Positions 25,492 through 34,971 of a stretch of 64,000 nt of DNA are shown in pieces (the first letter of the stretch is position 1; the number at the start of each line of letters is the position of its first letter). The translations under genes and the position numbers were made by a program. The notes below the pieces were generated by a model. That model made no database searches, was not told the DNA's origin, and was given only the letters and a program-made list of their open reading frames with translations. Location: positions 81,128-145,127 of the forward strand of contig CAZKRY010000015.1 in the NCBI GenBank assembly GCA_964555355.1, written 5' to 3'. The stretch comes from CAIKBL01 sp964555355 (GTDB lineage: Bacteria; Pseudomonadota; Gammaproteobacteria; Ga0077536).

Positions 25492-26378
25492 TCGATGCCG
25501 CGGCATTGCTGCACGCGCCAACCCTAGCCGAGTTTTATACGAGCTTGAGCAGCGCGTCGCCGCACACCGTTGCCGCATATCGACGCGATCTCGAAAAATT
25601 TGCGCGTTTCGCCGCTGGCCGCATCCAGGAAACGGTCGACAGTCATTTTGTCCGCACTTATTTAGCAAGCCTGCATCGGGCGGGCGGCGCTGGACGCACG
25701 ATCGCACGCGCGTTGTCCGCGCTGCGCCGGTATTGCGCATTTTTGCGTCTGCGTGGCGTGCAAGTCGGTGACCCGACCAGCGGCGTGCGGCCACCTAAAA
25801 GCGCTCAACGTTTACCGAAGGTATTGGATGTCGATAAGACCAATCATCTGATGGCGCGTGCGCCGCATGACTGGCTCGAAGCGCGCGATCTCGCCATGTG
25901 GGAGCTCATGTATTCGAGTGGACTTCGAGTATCCGAGTTGGTCGGGCTCGATCTCGCCGCGCTTAATTTGGAGGCCGCGGAAGCGCGGATCCTTGGCAAG
26001 GGCCGCAAGGAGCGCATCGTTCCGATCGGTCGACACGCGCTACATGCGCTTGCCGCGTGGTATCGCGTTAGGCTTGAGCGCGCGCGCACGGATGCCGTGT
26101 TTGTGAATCGGCAGGGCGAGCGACTGACCACGCGCCAAGTTCAATTGCGGCTAAAAAAATGGGCACAACTCCAGGGGCTAGAGACTGCCTTGCATCCCCA
26201 CATGCTGCGGCATTCATTTGCGAGCCATTTGCTCGAATCCTCCGGCGACTTGCGCGCCGTACAGGAATTATTGGGCCATAGCAATATCCGCACCACGCAA
26301 GTCTATACGCATCTCGACTTTCAGCACCTGGCCAAGGTCTACGATGCGGCGCATCCGCGCGCGCGACGGCGAAGTTAG
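25488..26378 (+). CDS. xerC: XerC, tyrosine site-specific recombinase
   Basis: A 296-residue recombinase that acts with XerD at dif to resolve chromosome dimers. Catalytic residues are complete: Arg147 (SGLRVSEL), Lys171 (GKGRKERIVP), His238 and Arg241 (HPHMLRHSF), His264 (LLGHSN) and Tyr273 (TTQVYTHLD). The N-terminal SAM-like core-binding domain spans residues 10-95. It is the housekeeping enzyme, not an integron or phage integrase, by its dapF-DUF484 context. It overlaps DUF484 by ATGA. Confidence 0.95.
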   Translation: MIDAAALLHAPTLAEFYTSLSSASPHTVAAYRRDLEKFARFAAGRIQETVDSHFVRTYLASLHRAGGAGRTIARALSALRRYCAFLRLRGVQVGDPTSGVRPPKSAQRLPKVLDVDKTNHLMARAPHDWLEARDLAMWELMYSSGLRVSELVGLDLAALNLEAAEARILGKGRKERIVPIGRHALHALAAWYRVRLERARTDAVFVNRQGERLTTRQVQLRLKKWAQLQGLETALHPHMLRHSFASHLLESSGDLRAVQELLGHSNIRTTQVYTHLDFQHLAKVYDAAHPRARRRS

Positions 26379-26467
26379 GCACGCGCGCAACGCCGGGCTC
26401 TGCCGAGCGCGCGGCGGCGGCGATGAGTCATGTACAATTTAAAGCCGAAAATAGTTCTAGACTTTTT

Positions 26468-27007
26468 ATGCAAGCGATTCACGGTACTACGATCGTCTCT
26501 GTCCGCAGGCCTGGTCATGTCGTCATCGGTGGCGACGGTCAGGTGTCGATGGGTGACCAAATCTTAAAGGGCAATGCGCGTAAGGTTCGCCGGCTACATC
26601 ACGATCGCGTGCTCGCCGGGTTTGCCGGCGGCACGGCGGATGCGTTCACGCTATTCGAGCGTTTTGAAGCCAAGCTCGATAAACACCAAGGGAATCTGGT
26701 GCGATCCGCCGTGGAACTCGCCAAAGACTGGCGCACGGATCGCATGTTGCGACGCTTGGAGGCATTGCTCGCGGTGGCGGATGCCGAAAATTCGTTGATT
26801 ATCTCCGGCACCGGCGATGTGATCGAACCCGAGGACGCGGTCATGGCCATTGGCTCCGGTGGCTCGTTCGCCAAAGCGGCAGCGCGCGCACTAGTCGAGA
26901 ATACCGAGCTTGATGCGGCATCCATCGTGCGTAAAGCGCTGATCATTGCGGGAGATATTTGCGTGTACACCAACGCCCATCACACGGTTGAAGAATTGAG
27001 ATTTTAA
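26468..27007 (+). CDS. hslV: HslV, ATP-dependent protease peptidase subunit
   Basis: A 179-residue proteasome-like threonine peptidase that forms the HslVU degradation machine with HslU. The catalytic threonine is Thr7 in MQAIHGTTIVSVRR, so a six-residue propeptide must be removed; E. coli HslV lacks one, but it is known in other proteobacteria. GFAGGTADAFTLFERFE and AKDWRTDRMLR are family signatures. An in-frame ATG at 26423 would add 15 residues and is less likely. TACAAT at about 26432 resembles a -10, but no good -35 is visible. hslU begins two bases after its stop. Confidence 0.95.
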   Translation: MQAIHGTTIVSVRRPGHVVIGGDGQVSMGDQILKGNARKVRRLHHDRVLAGFAGGTADAFTLFERFEAKLDKHQGNLVRSAVELAKDWRTDRMLRRLEALLAVADAENSLIISGTGDVIEPEDAVMAIGSGGSFAKAAARALVENTELDAASIVRKALIIAGDICVYTNAHHTVEELRF

Positions 27008-27009
27008 CG

Positions 27010-28353
27010 ATGTCCGTGCCGCACTCGGGAATGGCGCTAACGCCGCATCAGATCGTCGAACAACTCGATAGGCATATCGTTGGCCAAGGTGCCGCCAAGC
27101 GCGCGGTCGCGATCGCGCTGCGCAATCGCTGGCGGCGCATGCGGGTGGCGCCTGAACTACGCAACGAAATCACGCCGAAGAATATTTTGATGATCGGACC
27201 GACTGGGGTCGGCAAAACCGAAATCGCGCGCCGTTTGGCGAAGCTTGCCGGCGCGCCCTTCATCAAAGTGGAAGCAACCAAATTCACCGAAGTCGGTTAT
27301 GTCGGGCGAGATGTCGAATCAATCATTCGCGATTTGGTCGAAGTCTCGCTCAATATGACCCGCGCCGAAGCCACCGACGTGGTGCGCGGCAAGGCCGAAG
27401 ACGCGGCCGAAGATCGCATTCTCGATGTCCTGCTGCCGCCGCCGCGTGCGTTCGGCGAAACCTCTGCGGACGATGAATCGAGCACCCGGCAACGCTTCCG
27501 AAAAATGCTGCGCGAAGGAAAATTGGAAGATAAGGAAATTGAAATCGAGGTTGCGCAGTCCGCGCTAGGCGTCGAAATCATGGCGCCGCCTGGCATGGAA
27601 GAAATGACCAGCCAACTGCAGAGCATGTTTCAAAATCTTGGGGCCAATCGCAAACGCTCTCGACGCTTGAAGATTGCGAGCGCGCGCAAGATGCTGATTG
27701 AGGAAGAAGCCGCCAAACTCGTCAATGACGACGACATTCGAGCGCGCGCGGTCGACAACGTCGAACAGAACGGCATCGTGTTTCTCGACGAGATCGATAA
27801 AATTGCCCGCCGGTCCGAAGTTCAAGGCGCGGATGTGTCGCGCGAAGGTGTGCAGCGCGATCTCTTGCCATTGGTCGAAGGTAGCGCCGTATCAACCAAG
27901 TACGGCATCGTGCATACCGAACACATTTTGTTTATCGCTTCGGGCGCGTTTCATCTCGCCAAACCCTCAGATTTGATCCCGGAACTACAAGGGCGATTAC
28001 CGAACCGGGTGGAGTTGACGCCGTTGGGGGTCGAAGACTTCGTGCGCATCTTGACCGAGCCAAGTGCGTCCTTGACCGAGCAGTATCAAGCGTTGCTCGC
28101 GACCGAAGGCACCAAACTCAGTTTCAGCGCGGATGGCGTGAAACGCATCGCGGAGATTGCACACCACGTGAACGAACGCAGCGAGAATATTGGCGCGCGC
28201 CGGTTGCACACCGTCATGGAGCGTCTGCTCGAGGCGTTGTCGTTTACCGCGCCGGAACGCGTGCAACAAGAAGTGACGATCGATGCGGCGTATGTCGATA
28301 CGCATCTCGGCGCGTTGATCAAAGACGAAGACTACGCGAAATACATTCTGTAA
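27010..28353 (+). CDS. hslU: HslU, ATPase subunit of the HslVU protease
   Basis: A 447-residue AAA+ unfoldase that feeds substrates to HslV. Walker A is GPTGVGKTE near residues 62-70, the pore loop GYVG follows in EVGYVGRDVES, the I-domain covers roughly 110-240, and Walker B is VFLDEIDKI near 257. Sensor 2 lies in SENIGARRLHT. The C-terminal DYAKYIL tail docks into HslV. Length matches E. coli (443). Confidence 0.97.
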   Translation: MSVPHSGMALTPHQIVEQLDRHIVGQGAAKRAVAIALRNRWRRMRVAPELRNEITPKNILMIGPTGVGKTEIARRLAKLAGAPFIKVEATKFTEVGYVGRDVESIIRDLVEVSLNMTRAEATDVVRGKAEDAAEDRILDVLLPPPRAFGETSADDESSTRQRFRKMLREGKLEDKEIEIEVAQSALGVEIMAPPGMEEMTSQLQSMFQNLGANRKRSRRLKIASARKMLIEEEAAKLVNDDDIRARAVDNVEQNGIVFLDEIDKIARRSEVQGADVSREGVQRDLLPLVEGSAVSTKYGIVHTEHILFIASGAFHLAKPSDLIPELQGRLPNRVELTPLGVEDFVRILTEPSASLTEQYQALLATEGTKLSFSADGVKRIAEIAHHVNERSENIGARRLHTVMERLLEALSFTAPERVQQEVTIDAAYVDTHLGALIKDEDYAKYIL

Positions 28354-28373
28354 CCACGGCAGCGATCGCATTT

Positions 28374-28745
28374 ATGGCCCAACATCTTGCAACCGATCTC
28401 GTTTTGCACCAACAGTCGCGCTTGCTCGAAGTGAGTTTCGACGATGGGGAAACTTTCAAACTGCCATGCGAGTATCTGCGAGTGTATTCGCCGTCGGCCG
28501 AGGTGCGTGGGCATGGCCCCGGCCAGGGAACGTTGCCGCTCGGGAAGGAGCGGGTGAACATCAACGATATCGAACCCGTCGGTAACTACGCGGTGCGATT
28601 GGTGTTCGATGACGGGCACGATTCGGGATTGTTTACCTGGGATTATCTGCATTTGCTCGGCCGCCAATTCGACCTTAAATGGCGCGAATATCTGGCGGCG
28701 CTCGGCGAGCAAGGTTATGTGCGTCAACCTTCCGGACCCGTATGA
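28374..28745 (+). CDS. DUF971 domain protein
   Basis: A 123-residue protein of the DUF971 (gamma-butyrobetaine hydroxylase-like N-terminal) family. It shows LPCEYLRVYSPSAEV near residues 30-44 and NINDIEPVGNYAVRLVFDDGHDSGLFTWDYL, the family core. Eukaryotic relatives are zinc-binding or Fe-S assembly-linked; the bacterial role is unsettled. It sits between hslU and ubiE, a common gammaproteobacterial order, with its stop directly followed by the ubiE ATG. Confidence 0.88.
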   Translation: MAQHLATDLVLHQQSRLLEVSFDDGETFKLPCEYLRVYSPSAEVRGHGPGQGTLPLGKERVNINDIEPVGNYAVRLVFDDGHDSGLFTWDYLHLLGRQFDLKWREYLAALGEQGYVRQPSGPV

Positions 28746-29492
28746 ATGAGCGAGGATCGCACTCACTTCGGATTTGAAAGGGTCTCGCCGCGCGAGAAAA
28801 CCGCGCGGGTGCGCCAAGTCTTCGAATCCGTTGCCACGCGCTACGACTTAATGAACGACTTGATGTCCGGCGGCCTGCACCGTTGGTGGAAGCGGTTCGC
28901 ACTGGCGGCCGCGGCGCCGCGCGCCGGTCAACGCGTATTGGACTTGGCGGGTGGCTCGGGCGATCTATCGCGCGGGCTCTCACGGGCCGTCGGCGCGCAA
29001 GGCGAAGTGGTGCTGGCTGACATTAACCGCGCGATGCTTGAGGTTGGCCGTGATCGCCTAATTGACGCCGGGGTGGTGGGTAATCTCAAAATCGTCCAAG
29101 CCAATGGCGAAGCGCTGCCGTTTCCAGACGGCTACTTCGATTTAGTGACGCTTGCCTTCGGCTTACGCAATATGACGCGCAAAGAAATCGCACTGAAAGA
29201 AGTGTATCGGGTACTGAAACCCGGCGGTCGACTAATCGTTCTTGAATTCTCCCATGTTACGCAGCCGTGGCTCGCGCGAGTCTACGACGTCTATAGCTTG
29301 GAAGTTCTGCCGCGGCTTGGGCGATGGGTGGCGCGGGACGAAGCGAGTTATCGTTATCTCGCCGAATCCATCCGCATGCATCCCGCGCAAGACGCGTTGG
29401 TGGAGCTGATGCAACAAGCCGGCTTTGAGCGGTGTCGTTATCAGAACTTATTGGCCGGCGTGGTCGCGTTACACAGCGGGACTCGGTTATGA
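28746..29492 (+). CDS. ubiE: UbiE, demethylubiquinone/demethylmenaquinone C-methyltransferase
   Basis: A 248-residue SAM methyltransferase for ubiquinone (and menaquinone if made). RYDLMNDLMSGGLHRWWK near residue 30 is the UbiE signature 1, LDLAGGSGDLS is the SAM loop, and LAFGLRNMTRKE with LEFSHVTQP are further family blocks. It is the first gene of a ubiE-ubiJ-ubiB set as in E. coli, with the stop overlapping ubiJ by four bases. Confidence 0.97.
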   Translation: MSEDRTHFGFERVSPREKTARVRQVFESVATRYDLMNDLMSGGLHRWWKRFALAAAAPRAGQRVLDLAGGSGDLSRGLSRAVGAQGEVVLADINRAMLEVGRDRLIDAGVVGNLKIVQANGEALPFPDGYFDLVTLAFGLRNMTRKEIALKEVYRVLKPGGRLIVLEFSHVTQPWLARVYDVYSLEVLPRLGRWVARDEASYRYLAESIRMHPAQDALVELMQQAGFERCRYQNLLAGVVALHSGTRL

Positions 29493-30118
29493 ACATCACC
29501 GAATGGTTCGGTACCGAACCCATGCTCGCGCGCGCCAGCCGCGCGCTGATGCATTTATTGCGGACCGATTCCGTCGCGCTTGCGCATTTGCAAGCGCTCG
29601 ATGGGCGCGTGATCGCGATCGAGGTCAAAGGACTCAACGTGACGTTGTACGCGGCCGTTGCCGGCGCGGAGTTATGGTTGGCGACCGCGAGTATGCAATC
29701 CCCGGATGTCACTTTAAGCGGACGCGTGAGCGATTTCTTGGCGTTTGCGCAGGCGCGCCGTCAAGCCCAGCCGGCCGCCACGGGTAAGTTGCGAATCATG
29801 GGTGACCTTGGTTCGGCGCAAGCGGTGCAGCGTTTGCTCGAGGAGCTCGAGATCGATTGGGAAGCCTTGCTCGCCGCGCGAGTCGGCGACGTTCCGGCTC
29901 AGCAATTCGGCCGAGGTGTACGCAGCCTAGTCAGTTGGTGGCGCGCCTCCGCGGCCGCGCTCACGGAAGACCTCACGCGCTTTGTGCAACAAGAACAACC
30001 GCTCACGCCGAGCGCCGAGCATGTCCGTCAATTCGCACACCAGACGACTGGACTCGCGAGTGACGTCGAGCGGCTCGCCGCGCGGATCGCGCAACTCGAT
30101 AAGCGCGCGCGGCCATGA
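29489..30118 (+). CDS. ubiJ: UbiJ, ubiquinone biosynthesis accessory factor
   Basis: A 209-residue SCP2-domain protein that binds ubiquinone intermediates in the soluble Ubi complex. The SCP2 lipid-binding part covers about residues 10-115 (VIAIEVKGLNVTLY, MQSPDVTLSG), followed by a long C-terminal helix region with heptad-like spacing. Length matches E. coli UbiJ (201). It has ATGA overlaps with ubiE and ubiB. Confidence 0.92.
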   Translation: MNITEWFGTEPMLARASRALMHLLRTDSVALAHLQALDGRVIAIEVKGLNVTLYAAVAGAELWLATASMQSPDVTLSGRVSDFLAFAQARRQAQPAATGKLRIMGDLGSAQAVQRLLEELEIDWEALLAARVGDVPAQQFGRGVRSLVSWWRASAAALTEDLTRFVQQEQPLTPSAEHVRQFAHQTTGLASDVERLAARIAQLDKRARP

Positions 30119-31797
30119 TCTCGACGAACTTTACGCGAGTCATTCGGATCCTCGCGATTCAACGCGTGCTGATCCGTCACGGTTTCGATGAAATGCTGTT
30201 TGCGACACCGTGGCTGCGCAATTTGTCCTTCGTGCGCGCCCTGTTTCCGTGGAACTGGGTGCGCCACGATTATGCGCCGCGCGCGGCGCGGTTGCGGAGA
30301 GTCCTGGAAGATTTGGGCCCGGTGTTCGTCAAGTTTGGACAAGTATTATCGACCCGTCGCGATTTGTTGCCGGACGACATCGCCGAAGAATTCGCGAAAC
30401 TCCAAGATCACGTTCCGCCGTTCCCAGGCCACATCGCGCGCGAAATCGTCGAACGTGCTTACGAAGTGCCGTTGGCATCGATGTTCGAGTTTTTCGATGA
30501 AACGCCGCTCGCCTCGGCCTCGATCGCGCAAGTGCATGTGGCGCGCATGGTGGGAGGGCGCGAGGTTATCGTGAAAGTCGTGCGGCCGAATATTCGGCGC
30601 ACCATCGTCAATGACATCAGTCTGATGCGCGCGCTGGCGAGTTCGGCTGAACGATACTGGTCGCATGGCCGGCGCCTGAAACCCATGCGGGTAGTCGCCG
30701 AGATCGAAAAAACGATTCTCGATGAGCTCGATATGCTGCGCGAGGCGGCTAACGCGTCCCAGCTACGTCGTAATTTTATCGATTCACCGGTGATGTACGT
30801 GCCGGAGATTTATTGGTCGCACACGCGGCAAAACGTGCTCGTGATGGAACGGATAGACGGCATCCCCATTAGCAATGTCGATGCGTTGCGCGCGGCGGGT
30901 GTCGATCTGCACGTGCTCGCCACCACTGGGGTTGAGATTTTCTTTACGCAGGTATTTCGTGATCATTTTTTTCACGCCGATGTTCATCCCGGAAATCTGT
31001 TCGTGCGGCCCGGCGCGGCGGGTGAACCCGCGATATTCGTGCCGGTGGATTTCGGGATCATGGGGAGCTTGAGCGAATTCGATCAGCGCTATCTGGTGGA
31101 GAATTTTTCGGCCTTTTTGGATCGCGACTACCGGCGGGTGGCTGAACTGCATGTCGAATCCGGCTGGGTTCCGCGTGACACGCGGGTGGACGATTTCGAG
31201 TTTGCGATCCGTACCGTTTGTGAGCCTATTTTCGATCGTCCGGTCAAGGAAATTTCAGTCGGACAATTGTTGGTGCGACTCTTTCAAACCGCGCAGCGTT
31301 TCCATATGGAAATCTTGCCGCAGTTGCTGTTGCTGCAAAAGACGTTAGTCAACGTCGAGGGGATCGGACGTCAGCTCGATCCGGAACTCGATCTATGGCG
31401 CACCGCGCGGCCCTCGCTGACCCGGTGGATGAAAGACCGCGTCGGCGTGAAAAAGATGTGGCGCGAAGCGCGCGATAGCCTGCCGCGCTGGGTAGAGCGC
31501 TTGCCGCAAATCCCGGCCATGGCGTTCGATGTGTTAGAGCAGTTGAAGGAAGGCCGCCTCGAAGTCAGCACGCGCGATCAGGCCCTGCAAGATATTCGGC
31601 GCGAAGTGAAGCAGGTGCACCGACGCTTAGTGCAAGCGGTGGTCGGCGTTGGCTTGTTGGCGCTCGCAGTGTTCGTGGGCGCGGGCGAGAATTCCATCGC
31701 CATTCATTGGGAGCGCCTGCCGTGGTACGCGTGGCTTGCCGGTGCGCTTGGTGTAACCGCAATTGCGCTCGCGATGCGGGCGCCTCGCGAGCCGTAA
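30115..31797 (+). CDS. ubiB: UbiB, ADCK-family atypical kinase-like protein
   Basis: A 560-residue membrane protein required for ubiquinone synthesis. The family-specific KxGQ motif appears as FVKFGQVLSTRRDLLP, the alanine-rich loop as ASIAQVHVARM, the lysine as VIVKVVRP, the catalytic loop as FHADVHPGN, and the metal-binding DFG as PVDFGIMG. Two C-terminal transmembrane helices (about 505-555) anchor it. It ends the ubiE-ubiJ-ubiB set and is followed by a REP-like hairpin. Confidence 0.96.
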   Translation: MISTNFTRVIRILAIQRVLIRHGFDEMLFATPWLRNLSFVRALFPWNWVRHDYAPRAARLRRVLEDLGPVFVKFGQVLSTRRDLLPDDIAEEFAKLQDHVPPFPGHIAREIVERAYEVPLASMFEFFDETPLASASIAQVHVARMVGGREVIVKVVRPNIRRTIVNDISLMRALASSAERYWSHGRRLKPMRVVAEIEKTILDELDMLREAANASQLRRNFIDSPVMYVPEIYWSHTRQNVLVMERIDGIPISNVDALRAAGVDLHVLATTGVEIFFTQVFRDHFFHADVHPGNLFVRPGAAGEPAIFVPVDFGIMGSLSEFDQRYLVENFSAFLDRDYRRVAELHVESGWVPRDTRVDDFEFAIRTVCEPIFDRPVKEISVGQLLVRLFQTAQRFHMEILPQLLLLQKTLVNVEGIGRQLDPELDLWRTARPSLTRWMKDRVGVKKMWREARDSLPRWVERLPQIPAMAFDVLEQLKEGRLEVSTRDQALQDIRREVKQVHRRLVQAVVGVGLLALAVFVGAGENSIAIHWERLPWYAWLAGALGVTAIALAMRAPREP

Positions 31798-31816
31798 GCC
31801 ACATATTACTGGCTGA

Positions 31817-31841
31817 TTGGGGTACGCGAAGCGCACCCCAA
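31817..31841. repeat. REP-like single hairpin between ubiB and ctpA
   Basis: TTGGGGT pairs with ACCCCAA and the inner CGC with GCG around a GAA loop. The unit matches the repeat units of the doublet at 2386-2463 apart from a few central bases. It sits in the 55-base gap between convergent ubiB and ctpA, a likely transcript end. Confidence 0.75.
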
Positions 31842-31852
31842 CGATGTGCGTG

Positions 31853-33214
31853 CTACGGAGCGATGCTCGCGCTGCGCGATTTCAGCAACGCCATCCCTTT
31901 AAGCAAATTAAACGCTTCGTAGAGTTCGTAGTCGCGTGTGGCGAGCTCGGCCAGGTCCGGCGTGTCGGTTTTCGGCGCCGCGTTATCCGATTCCTTTTCG
32001 TTCGGATTATCGAGGTGGCGTTCAAGTTGAGCTTCGCTCACCGATAACCTCGCGCTGTCTTCCTCTGACGCGACTTTGAGACTATCGATGACGATATCGG
32101 GCTCAATCCCTTTGGCCTGGATAGAGCGACCATTCGGCGTGAAATAACGCGCGGTGGTGATTTTGATTGCCGCCTTGTTATTCATCGGCATGATGGTTTG
32201 CACGGAACCTTTGCCAAACGTGCGGCGACCCATCAGCACGGCACGTTGCCTGTCTTGGAGCGCACCGGCGACGATTTCCGAGGCGGATGCCGATCCTTCG
32301 TTGATCAAAACGATAAGCGGAGCCCCGTTGATGAGATCAGGTGGTTTTGCTTCGAATTCAAGTTTGGCGTCTGCGATCCGCCCTTCGGTATAAACGATTT
32401 TGCCACTCTCCAGAAAAGCATCGGCAACCGCCACCGCGCCACCCAAAATGCCGCCCGGATTATTGCGCAAATCGAGAATAAGCCCGCTCAGACCTTGCGG
32501 CGCCTGTTTTTTCAATTTGTCGAGTTCGGCGACTAGGTCTTCCCCCGTATGACCTTGAAAAGCCGATACCCGGATATAGCCAAAGCCGGGCGCGAGTTCC
32601 CGGCTACGCACCGATTGAATTTTGATGACGGCGCGCTCGAGCGTGATTTCGAGCGGTTTCGCCGCGCCTTCACGCATAATGGAAAGTGTAATTTTGCTAC
32701 CGACTTCACCGCGCATTTTTTTGATCGCGTCATTAAGCGCCATGCCACGCACCGGCGTGCCGTCCAAACGAATAATTGTGTCGCCGGCTTTGACTCCCGC
32801 ACGGCTGGCCGGCGTATCGTCGATCGGTGAAATGACTTTGATGAGACCGTCTTCGGTGCCGACTTCGATACCAAGTCCACCGAATTCGCCGGTGGTGCCC
32901 TCTTGCAATTCGGTGTAGGCATCCGCATCGAGATACGCCGAGTGCGGATCAAGACCGGCGAGCATGCCTTTAATCGCGTTCTCCAACAGTTGCTTGTCAC
33001 TCACCGCCTCCACATAGTCTTTTTGGACCTTGTGAAAGACTTCGACAAAGACACGAATATCATCCAGCGGTAGCTCGGCCGGTGTCGGGGTTGGTTCGGC
33101 GGCGTTCGCGGTGGGCAGCGGCGCGGTGGGTGCAACAGGTTCCGCGGCTGCGGCTGGATAAACCACTACGCTAATCGCGAAGAGGCCAAACGCGCGAACA
33201 AGAATTGCGAACAT
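31853..33214 (-). CDS. ctpA: CtpA/S41 carboxy-terminal processing protease
   Basis: A 453-residue periplasmic serine protease. A signal peptide covers residues 1-24 (cleavage near YPAAAA), a proline/alanine/threonine-rich linker follows, then a PDZ domain (GLGIEV...VRGMALNDAIKKMRG) and the S41 core with LRNNPGG. The catalytic serine is in GSASASEI and the lysine in TFGKGSVQ about 25 residues on. The start is chosen because AGGAG lies 5 bases before this ATG; a longer frame from 33250 would bury the signal peptide. It lies 50 bases after gpmI, likely co-transcribed. Confidence 0.93.
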   Translation of the reverse strand: MFAILVRAFGLFAISVVVYPAAAAEPVAPTAPLPTANAAEPTPTPAELPLDDIRVFVEVFHKVQKDYVEAVSDKQLLENAIKGMLAGLDPHSAYLDADAYTELQEGTTGEFGGLGIEVGTEDGLIKVISPIDDTPASRAGVKAGDTIIRLDGTPVRGMALNDAIKKMRGEVGSKITLSIMREGAAKPLEITLERAVIKIQSVRSRELAPGFGYIRVSAFQGHTGEDLVAELDKLKKQAPQGLSGLILDLRNNPGGILGGAVAVADAFLESGKIVYTEGRIADAKLEFEAKPPDLINGAPLIVLINEGSASASEIVAGALQDRQRAVLMGRRTFGKGSVQTIMPMNNKAAIKITTARYFTPNGRSIQAKGIEPDIVIDSLKVASEEDSARLSVSEAQLERHLDNPNEKESDNAAPKTDTPDLAELATRDYELYEAFNLLKGMALLKSRSASIAP

Positions 33215-33264
33215 GGAGGCTCCTGCGGGAGGTTTAGTGGCGTGGCGCAAGGGGGGGGGCTTCG

Positions 33265-34833
33265 CTACGCGGCGTGTTGCGCGCGTTGTGGCCTAACCAA
33301 AGAGTGTCCGGTCATTTCGGAAGGTTGCGGTAGATCCATCAACGCGAGCAGGGTCGGTGCCACATCGCTTAGACAACCATCGCCCGCCATTTCCGCGCGC
33401 CGTCCACAATACACCAGCGGCACCAGGTTGCTGGTGTGCGCTGTGTGCGGTGCCACGCTGCCGTTTGCTTCAGGCGCGTGCGCGAGCATCTGCTCGGCGT
33501 TACCGTGATCGGACGTAATGAGCATCTCCATGGCATGCGTATGGCATGCATCGCGCAGGCGTCCCAGGCAAGTATCGAGCGTCTCGATGCATTTAACCGT
33601 AGCCGCGAAGTCGCCGGTGTGACCGACCATATCGGCATTCGCGTAGTTGCAGACGATGGCATCATATTCCCGGCTCGCGATAGCCTCGATCAGTTTATTC
33701 GTCACTTCGGCCGCGCTCATTTCAGGCTGCATGTCGTAAGTCGCGACTGAAGGTGATGGCACGAGGATGCGATCTTCACCGGCGAATGGGGTTTCTGTGC
33801 CGCCGTTGAAGAAAAATGTTACATGCGCGTACTTTTCGGTTTCCGCGATCCGCAATTGGCGCAAACCCCGCGCGGCCAGAACTTCGCCGAAGGTGTGACG
33901 AATATCGATCGTCGGAAACGCCACTGGGACTTTGAATTGCGCGCCATAGTCGGTCATCGCGATAAACTGGCCAAAGCGCAGTGTATGGCGCGGAAAATGC
34001 GCGAACTCTTCCGCGGTGAAGGCGCTGGTCAATTGCCGCGCGCGATCGGCGCGAAAATTCGCGAAGATGACGACGTCGTCATCTCCAAGCGGTGGTGTGT
34101 TGGGTGTCTCGATCGCGGTGGGTTGCACGAATTCGTCGGTTTCGCCGCGTGCGTAAGCGGCTCGCAACGCCGATAGTGGGTCGGCGGCCGTGAATGGCGC
34201 ATGGCCGTGCGCGATGAGTTCGTAAGCAATGCGCGTGCGCTCCCAGTTTTTGTTGCGATCCATCGCGAAATAACGCCCACAGATACTCGCGATATGGCCG
34301 AGTCGCAATTCCGCACAACGAGTTTGTACGTAGCGCAATGACGGCTCGGCACTTTGCGGCGGTGTATCCCGACCATCGAGAAACGCGTGGACCGCAACGC
34401 GGGCGACGTCCAGTTTAGCGGCAAGTTCGAGTAACGCGACTAGATGTGTTTCGTGGCTATGAACACCGCCTGGCGACAACAATCCGAGAATGTGCAGCGT
34501 GGATCTTTTCCGTGCCGCGCGCTGGCAAGCCTCCACCAACACCGGGTTGCTAAAAAAAGCCCCTGTTTTGACGGCGAGCGAAATTCGCGTGAAATCCTGA
34601 TTGATCAAACGCCCTGCACCGATGTGCATGTGACCGACTTCCGAATTACCCATCTGTTCATCCGGAAGACCGACATCGAGTCCGGAGCAACGGATTAGCG
34701 TATGCGGGCATTCTTGCCACATGCGGTCCCAGTGCGGCTTACGTGCGGCATGGATCGCGTTGTAGTGCGTGGAATCGCTATGGCCCCAACCATCGAGGAC
34801 CACCAGCAGGACGGGATTTTGTACGGTCGCCAT
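33265..34833 (-). CDS. gpmI: GpmI, cofactor-independent phosphoglycerate mutase
   Basis: A 522-residue Mn-dependent glycolytic enzyme of the alkaline phosphatase superfamily that interconverts 3- and 2-phosphoglycerate. Asp14 in VVLDGWG and the catalytic Ser64 in MGNSEVGHMHIGAGR are present, as are the C-terminal metal ligands in NYANADMVGHTG and TSDHGNAE. I start at MATVQNPV because homologues begin there; upstream in-frame sequence runs into the divergent promoter region. The murein activator gene envC, often between gpmI and ctpA, is absent. Confidence 0.96.
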   Translation of the reverse strand: MATVQNPVLLVVLDGWGHSDSTHYNAIHAARKPHWDRMWQECPHTLIRCSGLDVGLPDEQMGNSEVGHMHIGAGRLINQDFTRISLAVKTGAFFSNPVLVEACQRAARKRSTLHILGLLSPGGVHSHETHLVALLELAAKLDVARVAVHAFLDGRDTPPQSAEPSLRYVQTRCAELRLGHIASICGRYFAMDRNKNWERTRIAYELIAHGHAPFTAADPLSALRAAYARGETDEFVQPTAIETPNTPPLGDDDVVIFANFRADRARQLTSAFTAEEFAHFPRHTLRFGQFIAMTDYGAQFKVPVAFPTIDIRHTFGEVLAARGLRQLRIAETEKYAHVTFFFNGGTETPFAGEDRILVPSPSVATYDMQPEMSAAEVTNKLIEAIASREYDAIVCNYANADMVGHTGDFAATVKCIETLDTCLGRLRDACHTHAMEMLITSDHGNAEQMLAHAPEANGSVAPHTAHTSNLVPLVYCGRRAEMAGDGCLSDVAPTLLALMDLPQPSEMTGHSLVRPQRAQHAA

Positions 34834-34971
34834 ATATAACGGTGTTTCGGCCGAATAGTGCGCTACTTGAAGCAGTGCGCGGAGTGTATCATACGCCTCC
34901 CGACAGCCACCCCGGCACCACAACCGGAATTGCGTGGCACGCTTCACATCCACAACTGCGGAATGATTTTG

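Noticed and set aside
25488..26378. XerC as sign of a mobile element or integron
   Set aside because: The dapF-DUF484 context and full housekeeping motifs mark it as chromosomal XerC; no attachment sites or cargo are nearby.
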